From positions 1 through 56,870 of the forward strand of contig DAOTTW010000045.1 of NCBI GenBank assembly GCA_034437615.1: a stretch of 56,870 bases of DNA. The letters are read 5' to 3'. Positions 1-6,780 of the stretch are shown here, one piece after another (position 1 is the first letter of the stretch; each line of letters begins with the position of its first letter). The notes beneath the pieces are model-generated. The model worked only from the letters and a program-made list of their open reading frames with translations. It did no database searches and was not told the origin of the DNA. This stretch comes from DAOTTW01 sp034437615. Its GTDB lineage: Bacteria; Chloroflexota; Anaerolineae; Aggregatilineales; Phototrophicaceae. A program made the translations under genes and the position numbers.

Positions 1-191
1 GTGAACGACTGCGGTCTGAAAGCGTCCACCTGCGAAATCCGCAGGGGCGTGCCCCACATATCAAATAGTAGCGTGCCCGTTTCATCGCCCACAAAACGCA
101 ACCCGAGCGTATTCTCATAGAAGGCGCGTGCTTGCTGAAGGTTATCCACCCCCAAAAATGTTAGATGCTCTCCGTTGACAATACCCACCAT
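1..191 (-). CDS. VOC/glyoxalase-family protein, N-terminal part (runs off window)
   Basis: This is a minus-strand reading frame open from its ATG at 189-191 to the window edge (about 63 codons). A good Shine-Dalgarno (GGAGG at 194-198) precedes the start. The protein begins MVGIVNGEHLTFLGVDNLQQ and continues with ARAFYENTLGLRFVGDE, the typical beta-alpha pattern of the vicinal oxygen chelate (glyoxalase I / bleomycin resistance / dioxygenase) fold. An aromatic-Y-E-N-x-L-G-L helix is the family signature. Metal ligands and substrate cannot be judged because most of the gene lies outside. The fold assignment is a family inference. Confidence 0.75.
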   Translation of the reverse strand, partial: MVGIVNGEHLTFLGVDNLQQARAFYENTLGLRFVGDETGTLLFDMWGTPLRISQVDAFRPQSF

Positions 192-248
192 ATCCTCCGA
201 AGATCTAGCTTGCCCTGATTATACGTTTACTAAACCAATACCTTCGCT

Positions 249-357
249 GGTAGCACCACACAATAGCGTGGCCGTGCGTTTTTCATAGCGGACGCAGCAA
301 GCCACGTCCCTACATGACCATTGTGGGCCGTAGGGACGCCATGCTTGACGTTCCTAC
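249..357. repeat. Dispersed palindromic element, copy A
   Basis: The segment begins TAGCACCACACAATAGCGTG and contains two hairpin-forming blocks. GGACGC...GCGTCC-type palindrome ending CCCTAC lies at 290-313, and GTAGGGACG...CGTTCCTAC lies at 330-357. A second copy with the same order of parts lies at 13749-13858. The left part of the element also occurs in inverted orientation at about 43140-43190. The element fills the gap between the VOC gene and the membrane protein gene. Confidence 0.7.
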
Positions 358-385
358 GGTAATATTATATGATGTTATAGCCACG

Positions 386-781
386 CTAGACGAACTGCGC
401 CGCATTGTAGATGACATCCCCCGGCATCAGTTCGTCCTGGCGCACATCATCCAGCAACAGGCGCATCCAGCCGCGCTCGACGCCGATGGCCAGCACCCGC
501 GTATCAATCTGCATCCCGTCAGCGCGCACGATAACGGCGCGGTTGCCTGCGTGCGCCTTGCCCTCTGCCATCAGGCCGAACACCACCACACGGCCATCGT
601 CCGTCGTCTCGACCTCGCGCACCATAAAACGGAACGGTAGTTCCGGCGGCGCATCATCTGTATCGTCTTCGCTGGTCTGGGCGCTGTTTTGCAGCAACGC
701 GCCGACGATGCGCAGGGTCAGTATGAACAGCAGCGCACCCAGTAGCAGGGCGATAATCGGGTTGATTGCGACAATATCCAT
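386..781 (-). CDS. Small membrane-anchored hypothetical protein
   Basis: The product has 131 residues and a GGAGACC ribosome-binding site just before the ATG. Residues about 5-27 form one hydrophobic helix (INPIIALLLGALLFILTLRI). An acidic linker (residues 33-46, EDDTDDAPPE) follows, then a soluble domain rich in beta strands (FRFMVREVETTDDGRVVVFG) that ends near residue 130. The layout of N-terminal anchor and small cytoplasmic or extracytoplasmic domain suggests a membrane-tethered regulatory or scaffold protein, but I do not recognise the family. It is transcribed away from the phage-like island and is probably a host gene. Confidence 0.6.
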   Translation of the reverse strand: MDIVAINPIIALLLGALLFILTLRIVGALLQNSAQTSEDDTDDAPPELPFRFMVREVETTDDGRVVVFGLMAEGKAHAGNRAVIVRADGMQIDTRVLAIGVERGWMRLLLDDVRQDELMPGDVIYNAAQFV

Positions 782-1003
782 TGGGTTTGGTCTCCATCAA
801 AAAAGCACCACCTACTCCGTAACCATAGCAGATATTGGCCCCGCTGTCAGCAGGCAGACGCTCTGTTGATTTGCCCCAGGTTAGAACATGATTGCGATGC
901 GGTACGAACAGGCTTGTGCCTGTGGGGGTGCGTGATAGGATCAGGGTGAAGCGAACACCCATGCGATTGATCGGCACACATTACATACGAGAAAGGCGCA
1001 TTG

Positions 1004-1393
1004 ATGGACCCAGGCCACACAGATAATCCACCAGAGACCCCGAACGAAAGCCAATCCCACGCCACATCCGAACAGACGGACATCATAGCGCTGCAAGCCG
1101 AACGGGATGCCCTGGCGCAAGCGCTGCAAGCTGAACTGGATGCGGCTATGCAGACGGTCCCGGTGCATATCCGGCCCCTGCTGGCGCACCTGCCCCCGGC
1201 GGATGCGCTGCGCTACCTGCGCGAGAACAGCACACAGTTTGCGCCACGCCCGGCCCCCTCGTTGGATGCAGGTACGGCAGGCGAACGTACACCCCCGCTA
1301 AACCTATCGGCGGCACAGGCGCGTCTGCTGGAGCAGGCTAGGCGCAACGGTTACGCACTGGATTTGCAGAAGATGGCGCGGCGGCAAAGTTAG
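1004..1393 (+). CDS. Small coiled-coil protein at the head of the virion-gene island (possible scaffold)
   Basis: The product has 129 residues. ATG 1004 is chosen because AAAGG lies 7 bases upstream. The first 25 residues are polar and probably disordered. Residues about 27-60 form an amphipathic helix (ALQAERDALAQALQAELDAA), followed by a Pro-rich linker and a short helical C-terminus with an RRQ tail. Small Ala/Glu/Gln-rich coiled-coil proteins directly before decoration and capsid genes are often scaffolds in siphophages, so that role is suggested by position only. No protease domain is visible. It could also be a host protein. An 8-bp tandem repeat array begins 13 bases after the stop. 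Confidence 0.5.
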   Translation: MDPGHTDNPPETPNESQSHATSEQTDIIALQAERDALAQALQAELDAAMQTVPVHIRPLLAHLPPADALRYLRENSTQFAPRPAPSLDAGTAGERTPPLNLSAAQARLLEQARRNGYALDLQKMARRQS

Positions 1394-1406
1394 AGCCATT
1401 CAGCGG

Positions 1407-1445
1407 GTCAGCAGTTCAGCTAGTCAGCAGGTCAGCAGGTCAGCA
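1407..1445 (+). repeat. 8-bp tandem array (GTCAGCAG)n directly after a stop codon
   Basis: Five consecutive octamers are seen: GTCAGCAG, TTCAGCTA, GTCAGCAG, GTCAGCAG and a partial GTCAGCA. The same octamer family, in the same sense relative to the gene, follows the stop codons at 6043 and at 50226 (minus strand). Confidence 0.85.
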
Positions 1446-1460
1446 ATAACATACGCATAG

Positions 1461-1545
1461 AGAAACCAAAACGAATCCAGATGATTTGTGTAGGGACGCC
1501 ATTCTTGGCGTCCGCCTGCGATCGTGCAGATTTGTTTTCGTTCAT
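1461..1545. repeat. Palindromic repeat unit with outer inverted arms
   Basis: A core hairpin TAGGGACGCCATTCTTGGCG / TCC lies at about 1490-1513. It is flanked on the left by AAACCAAAACGAATCCAG and on the right by GATTTGTTTTCGTTCATC. The two flanks are imperfect inverted copies of each other. The same arms (CGAATCCGTTTT-like) bracket the units at 3922, 14063, 27061 and 53640. The unit lies in the leader of the decoration-protein gene. Confidence 0.75.
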
Positions 1546-1596
1546 CTATCACATTCTGAAACAGCAAAACATTCACAAACATGGGAGATAAACCGT

Positions 1597-1995
1597 ATGG
1601 CGTTCCAATGGGCATACAGCCTGGATGGGTCCGACCCCATCTTACAGACGTTCACCGCGAAGGACGGCGAGGTTTTCAGCGCGGGTGAACTGGTGCATCT
1701 GGCAAGCGGCGAGGCTGTCGCGGCGACGACGAACCAGAGCACCTATATCGGCATTGCCACCGAGGGCGTGGATAACAGCAACGACGGTCAGACCGTGCGC
1801 GTGATTATGAACCCCGGCGCGGTCTATAGCGTGACGGATGGCAACCTGCGTGTGACTGGCGCGACGCTGGATGTGGCGACAGGTGGGCTGGGCGTGGCCG
1901 CCAGCAGCAACGCCGATCTGATTGTGGTGCGTGGCAGCAGCGCCAGCGAGCCGACCTACGTCACGTTCAACGGCACGCACTACTTGCAGAATTAA
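1597..1995 (+). CDS. Capsid decoration-like protein (DUF2190-type)
   Basis: The product has 132 residues. ATG 1597 is preceded by GGGAGATAAACCGT, which supports it over an upstream GTG in frame. The sequence alternates short beta strands and loops (EVFSAGELVHLASGEAVAAT, YIGIATEGV, VYSVTDGNLRVTGATLDVAT). This resembles the small beta-rich head-decoration proteins annotated DUF2190 / gpD-like, which coat HK97-fold capsids and usually precede the major capsid gene, as here. It lies between the putative scaffold and the capsid gene. The family assignment comes from strand pattern and context and is moderately secure. Confidence 0.6.
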   Translation: MAFQWAYSLDGSDPILQTFTAKDGEVFSAGELVHLASGEAVAATTNQSTYIGIATEGVDNSNDGQTVRVIMNPGAVYSVTDGNLRVTGATLDVATGGLGVAASSNADLIVVRGSSASEPTYVTFNGTHYLQN

Positions 1996-2032
1996 TGCCT
2001 GCACGACTGTCGATTTCGGATGCACCGAGGCG

Positions 2033-2160
2033 CGTCCCTACAGGGCAAGAACACGGTTGTAGGGGTTTGGCACGCCAAACCCAGGGCACGGCACGCCGTG
2101 CCCCTACGATCATGTAGATTTGTTTTCGTTTATCCACAAGGGCGCAATGCATTGCGCCCC
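2033..2160. repeat. Two-hairpin GTAGGGG/CCCCTAC unit plus extra palindrome
   Basis: The core at 2059-2107 is 49 bp. An outer stem GTAGGGG...CCCCTAC encloses a first hairpin (GTTTGGCACGCCAAAC) and a second (GCACGGCACGCCGTGC). To the right are the arm ATTTGTTTTCGTTTATCCAC and a separate palindrome GGGCGCAATGCATTGCGCCC (2140-2159). The whole block lies between the decoration and capsid genes. Confidence 0.85.
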
Positions 2161-2227
2161 AACATCAGCCTGTCCTATCGGATAGACACGACCGCACAAT
2201 TACGAACAACACGGAGCAAAAAACCAC

Positions 2228-3130
2228 ATGGTACAGACATCCACGAATTTCACACAGCTTAGCGACCTGGACCCGGTGCTGAGCGAGATTTTCTTCCAGC
2301 AATACGAAGCGCTGCCCGCCTATCGTGCGCTGATGTTCGGTTTGCGCGAATCCGACAAGGCCAAAGAGACCGACCTGCGCATCGGCAGCCTGGGCGACCC
2401 ACTGGCCTTTGATGGCACGGTAGTCTATGATAGCGCCGACGCGGATTACAGCATCGAATACACGCACGTCGAATACACACGCGGCTTTCAGGTGGAGCGC
2501 AAGCTGCTGGATGATGCGCAGTATAGCGGCATCTTCGATCAAGCGGCGGCGCTGGGCGTGGCCTTTGGGCGTAAACAGGAAAAAGACGCGGCCAGCGTGT
2601 TCAACAACGCCTTCGATGTGGCCAGCCCTGGCTATGATGGCTTGCCCCTGTGCAGCGCCAGCCACCCGCGCAGCCAGACCGATAGCACGACGGTCAGCAA
2701 CACGCGCAGCGATGTGCTGAGCGTGGCAGCGCTGGATGCTGCCATCAACCAACTGATGAGCCTGGGCGATGACCTGGGCGACCCGGTGACCGCCCTGCCG
2801 ACGATCCTGCTGGTGCCGCAGGCGTTGCGCCGCACCGCGCTGGAACTGACCGAAAGCGCCTTCACACCGGAGGACGACAGCAACGCGATCAACCCGAACA
2901 CCAACCTGACGACAGTCGTCTGGCCCTACCTGACCAGCAGCACAGCCTGGTTTGTGCTGGATGGCGTGATGGCCAAGCGTGTGCTGAAGTGGTATGACCG
3001 CATAGCACCGGAGTTCGCCGCCGAAGATAGCTTCGATACGCTGATCCGCAAATATCGCGGCTATGCGCGTTGGTCGTTCGGCTGGTCGGATTGGCGCTTC
3101 GTGGTCGGTTCGACGGGCGCGGGGTCTTAG
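2228..3130 (+). CDS. Major capsid protein, Mu gpT-like / HK97-fold
   Basis: The product has 300 residues. It contains the features of gpT-type major head subunits: an N-terminal arm (residues 1-45), a central region with GFQVERKLLDDAQYSGI and RKQEKDAASVFNNAF (about 90-135), and the GLPLCSASHP segment near 145. The ILLVPQALRRTALELTES strand-helix (about 200-217) and a C-terminal FVLDG...WYDRIAPEF...DWRFVVGS region complete the pattern. LVP-x-x-L-x-x-x-A is typical of gpT family proteins. The gene is intact, with composition like its neighbours. No maturation protease is encoded next to it. In a phage it would assemble the icosahedral shell; whether it assembles here is unknown. Confidence 0.75.
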   Translation: MVQTSTNFTQLSDLDPVLSEIFFQQYEALPAYRALMFGLRESDKAKETDLRIGSLGDPLAFDGTVVYDSADADYSIEYTHVEYTRGFQVERKLLDDAQYSGIFDQAAALGVAFGRKQEKDAASVFNNAFDVASPGYDGLPLCSASHPRSQTDSTTVSNTRSDVLSVAALDAAINQLMSLGDDLGDPVTALPTILLVPQALRRTALELTESAFTPEDDSNAINPNTNLTTVVWPYLTSSTAWFVLDGVMAKRVLKWYDRIAPEFAAEDSFDTLIRKYRGYARWSFGWSDWRFVVGSTGAGS

Positions 3131-3131
3131 T

Positions 3132-3590
3132 ATGGCCATCACACGCTATATCGACGCACAAGCTGACCTCAGCGTAAGCACGGGCAGCGCCTACACCGCC
3201 GATACGATCATCGGCGGCCTGCTGCGCTTTGACGTGCCATCGGCGGCGGCAGGTGGCCTGATTGCCGGGGCGCTGCTGGTGGATGCGGCCAATCAGCAAG
3301 CCGCCTGCACGCTGTATCTGTTCAATGCCGAACCGACCACGCTGGCCGATGGCGCTGAGCCGGATTTCACGACGGCTGATGCGCGTAAGCTGGTGGCCGC
3401 GCTGGATTTCAGCAGCTATCAGACCGTGAACGATGGCACGAACAACCGCGCTTATGCCCTGCTGAGCGATGTCAACCGCGTGTTCGGCACGTCCGGCGGC
3501 GCACTGTGGGGCTATCTGGTCACATCGGGCACGCCGACCTTCAGCGCTGCGGCTGATCTCTCCGTGCGGCTGACGGTACTATCGGGTTAA
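3132..3590 (+). CDS. Hypothetical virion-island protein (beta-rich)
   Basis: The product has 152 residues and starts at ATG 3132, one base after the capsid stop, so it is translationally linked to the capsid gene. The sequence begins MAITRYIDAQADLSVSTGSA and is rich in Ala, Thr and Asp with predicted beta strands. It includes GGLIAGALLVDAANQQAACT, ACTLYLFNAEPTTL and a C-terminal LSVRLTVLSG. The pattern resembles small beta-sandwich minor head or decoration proteins found after capsid genes in environmental siphophages. I do not recognise a named family. The island context is the only support for a virion role. Confidence 0.55.
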   Translation: MAITRYIDAQADLSVSTGSAYTADTIIGGLLRFDVPSAAAGGLIAGALLVDAANQQAACTLYLFNAEPTTLADGAEPDFTTADARKLVAALDFSSYQTVNDGTNNRAYALLSDVNRVFGTSGGALWGYLVTSGTPTFSAAADLSVRLTVLSG

Positions 3591-3594
3591 CATT

Positions 3595-3921
3595 ATGACG
3601 TTCACTTTTGACGAGAATCTAGCCACAGATCGCGATTTCGTGCGCTACCACACTGCCGACACCATCGAGGCTGAGGCGCACCTCTCGGATGAACTGATCG
3701 ACGCGCTGATCCTGACCTATAGCCGTGAACGCGCTGTGATCGAAGGGCTGACGTACATCATCGCACGCCTGTCACAGCCGGATGTGGCCGTTGGTGAGCT
3801 ACGTGTGGATTATCAGCAGGCGGTGGCGGCCAAACGTGCGCTCTTGCAGGATAAGCGTAAGGCGTTCGGCTTGGCTGGCATCACAGGTAGCGCCATTCAG
3901 ACGCGGCGCACAGATACATAA
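3595..3921 (+). CDS. Head-tail connector-like protein
   Basis: The product has 108 residues and is mainly alpha-helical. The helices cover about residues 22-35 (ADTIEAEAHLSDELIDALIL), 38-55 and 64-90 (QQAVAAKRALLQDKRKAFG). An all-helical protein of about 100 residues directly after the capsid block, followed by a closure-type gene, matches the position and size of gp6/gp15-type connector proteins of siphophages. These sit under the portal. Sequence alone does not prove the family, and no portal gene is present in the window. A repeat unit begins right after its stop codon. Confidence 0.5.
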   Translation: MTFTFDENLATDRDFVRYHTADTIEAEAHLSDELIDALILTYSRERAVIEGLTYIIARLSQPDVAVGELRVDYQQAVAAKRALLQDKRKAFGLAGITGSAIQTRRTDT

Positions 3922-4022
3922 ACGAAAACATATCATGCGTAGGGGCGCAATACATTGCGTCCAGGGCTTAGCACGCTAAGCTCCTACATCAGATGCTACG
4001 AATCCGTTTTCATATCTTCATC
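3922..4022. repeat. Two-hairpin unit with outer arms
   Basis: The 49-bp core at 3939-3987 has an outer stem GTAGGGG...CTCCTAC, a first hairpin GCGCAATACATTGCGT and a second CTTAGCACGCTAAG. Outer arms are AACGAAAACATATC on the left and CTACGAATCCGTTTTCATAT on the right. The second hairpin differs from that at 2059 by paired changes that keep the stem. Confidence 0.85.
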
Positions 4023-4035
4023 TGGGGTAAACGCT

Positions 4036-4407
4036 ATGCTCACACAAACACAGGCGGCGCTGCGGCGCTTCATCACGGCGCGGCTGCTGACCGAACGCTG
4101 CACGCTGCTGGCACCCGACACAGCACAACATGCCAGCGGCGGCGCACAACCGACATACAGCCCCGTTAGCACGGACCTACCCTGCCGCGTGCTGCTGGCA
4201 GGCAACCGCTATACCGGCAGCGCAACGATCAACGGCGAACGCGCCACCATCGCGGATACGGTGCGGCTGTTGCTGCCGCATGATGCACAGGTCAGCGCGG
4301 GGATGCGGGTTCAAATCGGCGCGAGCACCTATGCCATCACAGACATTCAGGACGATCTGACGAGCGCGTTATATGTGCAGGCGTTCGCCTATCGGTTACG
4401 AGGCTAA
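4036..4407 (+). CDS. Head closure / head-tail joining-like protein
   Basis: The product has 123 residues from ATG 4036 (GGGG 8 bases upstream). The N-terminal helix (residues 5-22, QAALRRFITARLLTERCTLL) is followed by a compact beta barrel. That barrel has DLPCRVLLAGNRYTGSATIN, RATIADTVRLLLPHDAQVSA and SGMRVQIGASTYAITDIQDD-like strands. The phrase on oxidised or standard input parameters (MRVQIGASTYAITDI) is typical of SPP1 gp16 / HK97 gp10-like head closure proteins (DUF3599-like). Order in the island (capsid, connector, closure, completion) agrees. It is intact. Confidence 0.55.
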   Translation: MLTQTQAALRRFITARLLTERCTLLAPDTAQHASGGAQPTYSPVSTDLPCRVLLAGNRYTGSATINGERATIADTVRLLLPHDAQVSAGMRVQIGASTYAITDIQDDLTSALYVQAFAYRLRG

Positions 4408-4413
4408 AGCACC

Positions 4414-4809
4414 ATGACGAACGAAACACAGGCTATTTTCACGGCGCTGCACAGCGCCCTGAACGACGCCGACTATCGCAATTATCTGGATGTAGCACCC
4501 CCACAGACCGCCTATCCGTATATCGTCTATAGGCTGGTGGCTTTCGGGCACCTGCCCCACCCCACAGCGCCCGAAAGCATTATCGACCTACGCGCCACCT
4601 GCATCAGCGACGACCTGAGCGCGGCGCTTGACGGAGCTGATGTGCTGGATGGTCTGCTTGGGGACGCGGGGACGCTGACACTGCCTGCGGCGTGGCTGCT
4701 GATTACGAGCACGCTGCGCGAACGGGTGCAGGCCACCGAGCTAGCAGGTGATGCGCTGCCCATCGTGCAGGCGGGCGGCGTGTATCGGCTGAGGCTGACG
4801 CAGGCTTAA
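4414..4809 (+). CDS. Tail completion-like protein (DUF3168-type)
   Basis: The product has 131 residues and starts 6 bases after the closure gene stop. The N-terminal helix TQAIFTALHSALNDADYRN is followed by the hallmark PPQTAYPYIVYRLV (residues about 30-43). Next come a strand that carries a conserved region on sampling or difference and a C-terminal GGVYRLRLTQA. Proteins with xxYPYIVY after an N-terminal helix belong to the DUF3168 / gp17-like tail terminator group. These cap the tail tube in siphophages. The normal next gene, the major tail tube protein, is missing here. Confidence 0.6.
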   Translation: MTNETQAIFTALHSALNDADYRNYLDVAPPQTAYPYIVYRLVAFGHLPHPTAPESIIDLRATCISDDLSAALDGADVLDGLLGDAGTLTLPAAWLLITSTLRERVQATELAGDALPIVQAGGVYRLRLTQA

Positions 4810-4832
4810 AAAGCAGCTATGAAAGAGCCGTC

Positions 4833-5030
4833 ATGAACGAACAAACGTTAAACGCACTCGCGGACGCGCTCTTGCAGGCCATCCGCGCACAAACCGCAGA
4901 CGCAAGCGCCGACGACCCCACACGCCTCGTCATCATCGAGGCCGTACACCTGCACGTTCACACAGCGGACTTCACACAAGAGGCCGACTTCGCGGTGCAA
5001 TTGACGCAGAAATTGCAGGCGATGGGCTAA
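4833..5030 (+). CDS. Small hypothetical protein of the virion island
   Basis: The product has 65 residues and lies 23 bases after the tail-completion gene. One N-terminal helix (residues 3-22, EQTLNALADALLQAIRAQTA) is followed by a strand (RLVIIEAVHLHVHT) and a second helix (FAVQLTQKLQAMG). I recognise no family. It occupies the place where tail tube, assembly chaperone and tape-measure genes would normally lie (several kb), so it may be all that remains of, or has replaced, that block. Confidence 0.5.
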   Translation: MNEQTLNALADALLQAIRAQTADASADDPTRLVIIEAVHLHVHTADFTQEADFAVQLTQKLQAMG

Positions 5031-5036
5031 ACATGC

Positions 5037-5160
5037 GCGGACAGGCCCATGTGCCTGTCCCTACAGTACACATCGTAGGGGCGACCCAATGTGGTCGCCC
5101 GCTGCTACACGCCGAGTATTGGGCGCAATACATTGCGCCCCTACGGTTGCATTTTCATAT
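5037..5160. repeat. Cluster of three palindromic half-units
   Basis: Three hairpin modules follow one another: GGACAGGCCCATGTGCCTGT (about 5039-5058), GTAGGGGCGACC...GGTCGCCC (5075-5100) and GGGCGCAATACATTGCGCCC followed by CTAC (about 5125-5147). Each uses a different inner stem but the same GTAGGG/CCCTAC boundary. The cluster fills the gap before the Dit-like gene. Confidence 0.75.
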
Positions 5161-5197
5161 CCCCTTTATATCTCCATAGCAAATGGGCAGGCAATTC

Positions 5198-6043
5198 ATG
5201 CACACACTTACGCAATTCGGGCAGGGCGACGACGCGATCACATTTGACCCGCAGCGACAAATCAACTACGACGACAATTTTGCGCATAACCGCCCCACCT
5301 TCGTCACGCGGCCTGCTCTATCCGGCGCGTATGATGCCGATGGCACAGGTGCAGCCCCCACGCAAGCGGGCACCGTCGATTACACGGGCTGGCTGCTGGG
5401 CGCACAGGTGGACGCGCTGCGCCAGACCATGCGCGGCGGGGCCACACGGGGCCGTTTGCCGCTGTACAAGCAGGAGAGCGACGGTGCGCTGCGCTGGACG
5501 TGGGCACGGGTGCGGCGCATCGACACGCCACAGGCCGCCGACACGCGCCCCGATCAGCGCCAGCAAGTGCGCGTGCTGTTTGCGATGCCGTATCCGCGCT
5601 GGTGGGGGCTGGCGGATGCGCTATTTCTGGATTCTGGTGTGACGCTGGACGACGAACCAGCGCTACCCGGTGCGCAGCTTGACCGCGTGAGCGTGCAGGA
5701 TGGCAGCACCGTCAGCATCCACAACAACGGCAACGCCCCGGCCCCCGCCTTCATCCGCTGGGAAGCCAACAGCAACGGTGACGCCTTCAGTGGGGCGACG
5801 CTGCGGCGCTACGCCGCCAATGGCACGCTGGCGCAGGAAGTGCGCTACCTGGGGGCGCTCTCTGGGGGTGATGTGCTGGAAATCGACGCGCTGCGCTACA
5901 GCGTGACGCCGGATTTTGCCGGATTTCAGGCGCGTTCAGCGGATTGGCTGAGCATCCCAGCGGGCACACACACGCTGCACGTGGCGGGCAGCCTGCCCGA
6001 TGGCGCACGCCTGACCGTGCTGATTCTGGATACGCATACCTAG
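5198..6043 (+). CDS. Distal tail (Dit-like) protein
   Basis: The product has 281 residues. ATG 5198 is preferred because GGCAGG lies 6 bases upstream; an ATG at 5183 is in frame. The protein has an N-terminal beta domain (residues 1-130) and the segment QQVRVLFAMPYPRWWGLADA at about 125-145. A second beta domain (GSTVSIHNNGNAPAPAFIRW) and the closing pattern SADWLSIPAGTHTLHVAGSL follow. The W-x-x-I-P-x-G-x-x-x-L motif with a preceding NNGNAPAP strand is characteristic of siphophage tail components of the Dit family. These form the ring between tube and hub. Its partner hub protein is at 9125, beyond an inserted host-like gene. Confidence 0.6.
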   Translation: MHTLTQFGQGDDAITFDPQRQINYDDNFAHNRPTFVTRPALSGAYDADGTGAAPTQAGTVDYTGWLLGAQVDALRQTMRGGATRGRLPLYKQESDGALRWTWARVRRIDTPQAADTRPDQRQQVRVLFAMPYPRWWGLADALFLDSGVTLDDEPALPGAQLDRVSVQDGSTVSIHNNGNAPAPAFIRWEANSNGDAFSGATLRRYAANGTLAQEVRYLGALSGGDVLEIDALRYSVTPDFAGFQARSADWLSIPAGTHTLHVAGSLPDGARLTVLILDTHT

Positions 6044-6046
6044 CGT

Positions 6047-6070
6047 GTCAGCGTGTCAGCGCGTCAGCCA
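6047..6070 (+). repeat. 8-bp tandem array (GTCAGCGT)n directly after a stop codon
   Basis: Three octamers, GTCAGCGT, GTCAGCGC and GTCAGCCA, begin 3 bases after the stop of the Dit-like gene. Sense and core (GTCAGC) match the arrays at 1407 and 50182. Confidence 0.8.
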
Positions 6071-6102
6071 ATCCGCTAATAGAAAGGCAAGACGCATTCA
6101 GT

Positions 6103-6165
6103 GGGGGCGCAATGCATTGCGCCCAGGGCGCAGACCCAACGTGGGATGCTACGAATTCATTTTGA
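6103..6165. repeat. Palindromic unit, partly degraded
   Basis: An intact first hairpin GGGCGCAATGCATTGCGCCC (about 6105-6124) is followed by a degraded second module. The outer arm GCTACGAATTCATTTTGATT follows at about 6148-6167. It precedes the jelly-roll gene. Confidence 0.7.
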
Positions 6166-6192
6166 TTTTGATTTTTTCAAAAGGGAGCAGCC

Positions 6193-6726
6193 ATGAGCAC
6201 CAACCACCACACGCCCTTTAACGTGGGCGATCTACTGAGTGCGCAGGCACTCAACAGCCGCCTATCGGCTTTGGATAGCGCCATCGCCAGCACGGGCAGC
6301 TTCACGGGCCTGCGGGCCTATTCCGACATCAGCAACGACATCGACAGCGGCACGACCAGCGCCTATATCGAATTCGACACGGAAGTCATCGACACACACG
6401 GCTTCTTTGATGTGGCCAGCAGCCGCACCACCGTCACCATCCCCGCTGGGCAAGGCGGCTATTACCTGCTGACCTATCTGCTGAACCTGCGTGCCGCCAG
6501 TACACCGAGCGATGTCGCCAAGCTGACGGTTGAAATCAGTGGCCAGAGCGCCACACAGCGCAGGTATAACGCGGCCCTGTTCGCCAATGGGCAGTCGTCT
6601 GTGGTGGCGCTGCCGCAGTTGGCCCTGCTGAGCGTGGCGGATACGCTGCAACTGAAGCTGGAAAAACCGAGCGCCGATATTCTGTCTGCGATTCAAGCAG
6701 AGGTGCTGCTGCTGCGCGTGGGCTAA
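6193..6726 (+). CDS. C1q-like jelly-roll protein of the virion island (possible receptor-binding tip)
   Basis: The product has 177 residues; AAAGGGAGC stands 7 bases before the ATG. Residues 1-40 form a helical stalk (NVGDLLSAQALNSRLSALDS). From about residue 55 a C1q/TNF-like sandwich is suggested by the order YIEFDTEVIDTHGFFDVAS, TVTIPAGQGGYYLLTYLLNL, TVEISGQSATQRRYNAALFA and a C-terminal DTLQLKLEKPSADILS strand. C1q-like heads on phage tail tips and host spore or pilus proteins are known. Location between Dit-like and hub-like genes suggests a receptor-binding role, which is inference. Confidence 0.5.
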   Translation: MSTNHHTPFNVGDLLSAQALNSRLSALDSAIASTGSFTGLRAYSDISNDIDSGTTSAYIEFDTEVIDTHGFFDVASSRTTVTIPAGQGGYYLLTYLLNLRAASTPSDVAKLTVEISGQSATQRRYNAALFANGQSSVVALPQLALLSVADTLQLKLEKPSADILSAIQAEVLLLRVG

Positions 6727-6752
6727 GGCAATGTGGCGCAGAGACGCCCATT

Positions 6753-6780
6753 GTAGGGGCGCAGCACGCTGCGCCCCTAT
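6753..6780. repeat. Single-hairpin GTAGGGG/CCCCTA unit between convergent genes
   Basis: GTAGGGGCGCAGCACGCTGC plus GCCCCTA forms a strong perfect stem. It lies between the jelly-roll gene and the opposing dockerin gene, and contains the stop codon (6777-6779) of the latter. It could act as a two-way transcription terminator, although no T-run follows. Confidence 0.75.

Noticed and set aside
2165..3142. A 325-codon minus-strand open frame opposite the capsid gene
   Set aside because: It mirrors the codon-phase bias of the plus-strand capsid gene, has no ribosome site, and reads as His/Arg/Gln-rich low-complexity without a recognisable fold.
5037..5160. Could the closely spaced palindromes be a CRISPR array?
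   Set aside because: The repeats differ in sequence, spacers are not uniform, and no cas gene is present in the window.
6753..6780. Treating all GTAGGGG/CCCCTAC stems as intrinsic terminators
   Set aside because: They lack T-runs, and several lie upstream of genes in leaders or within an operon, so termination is not their general role.
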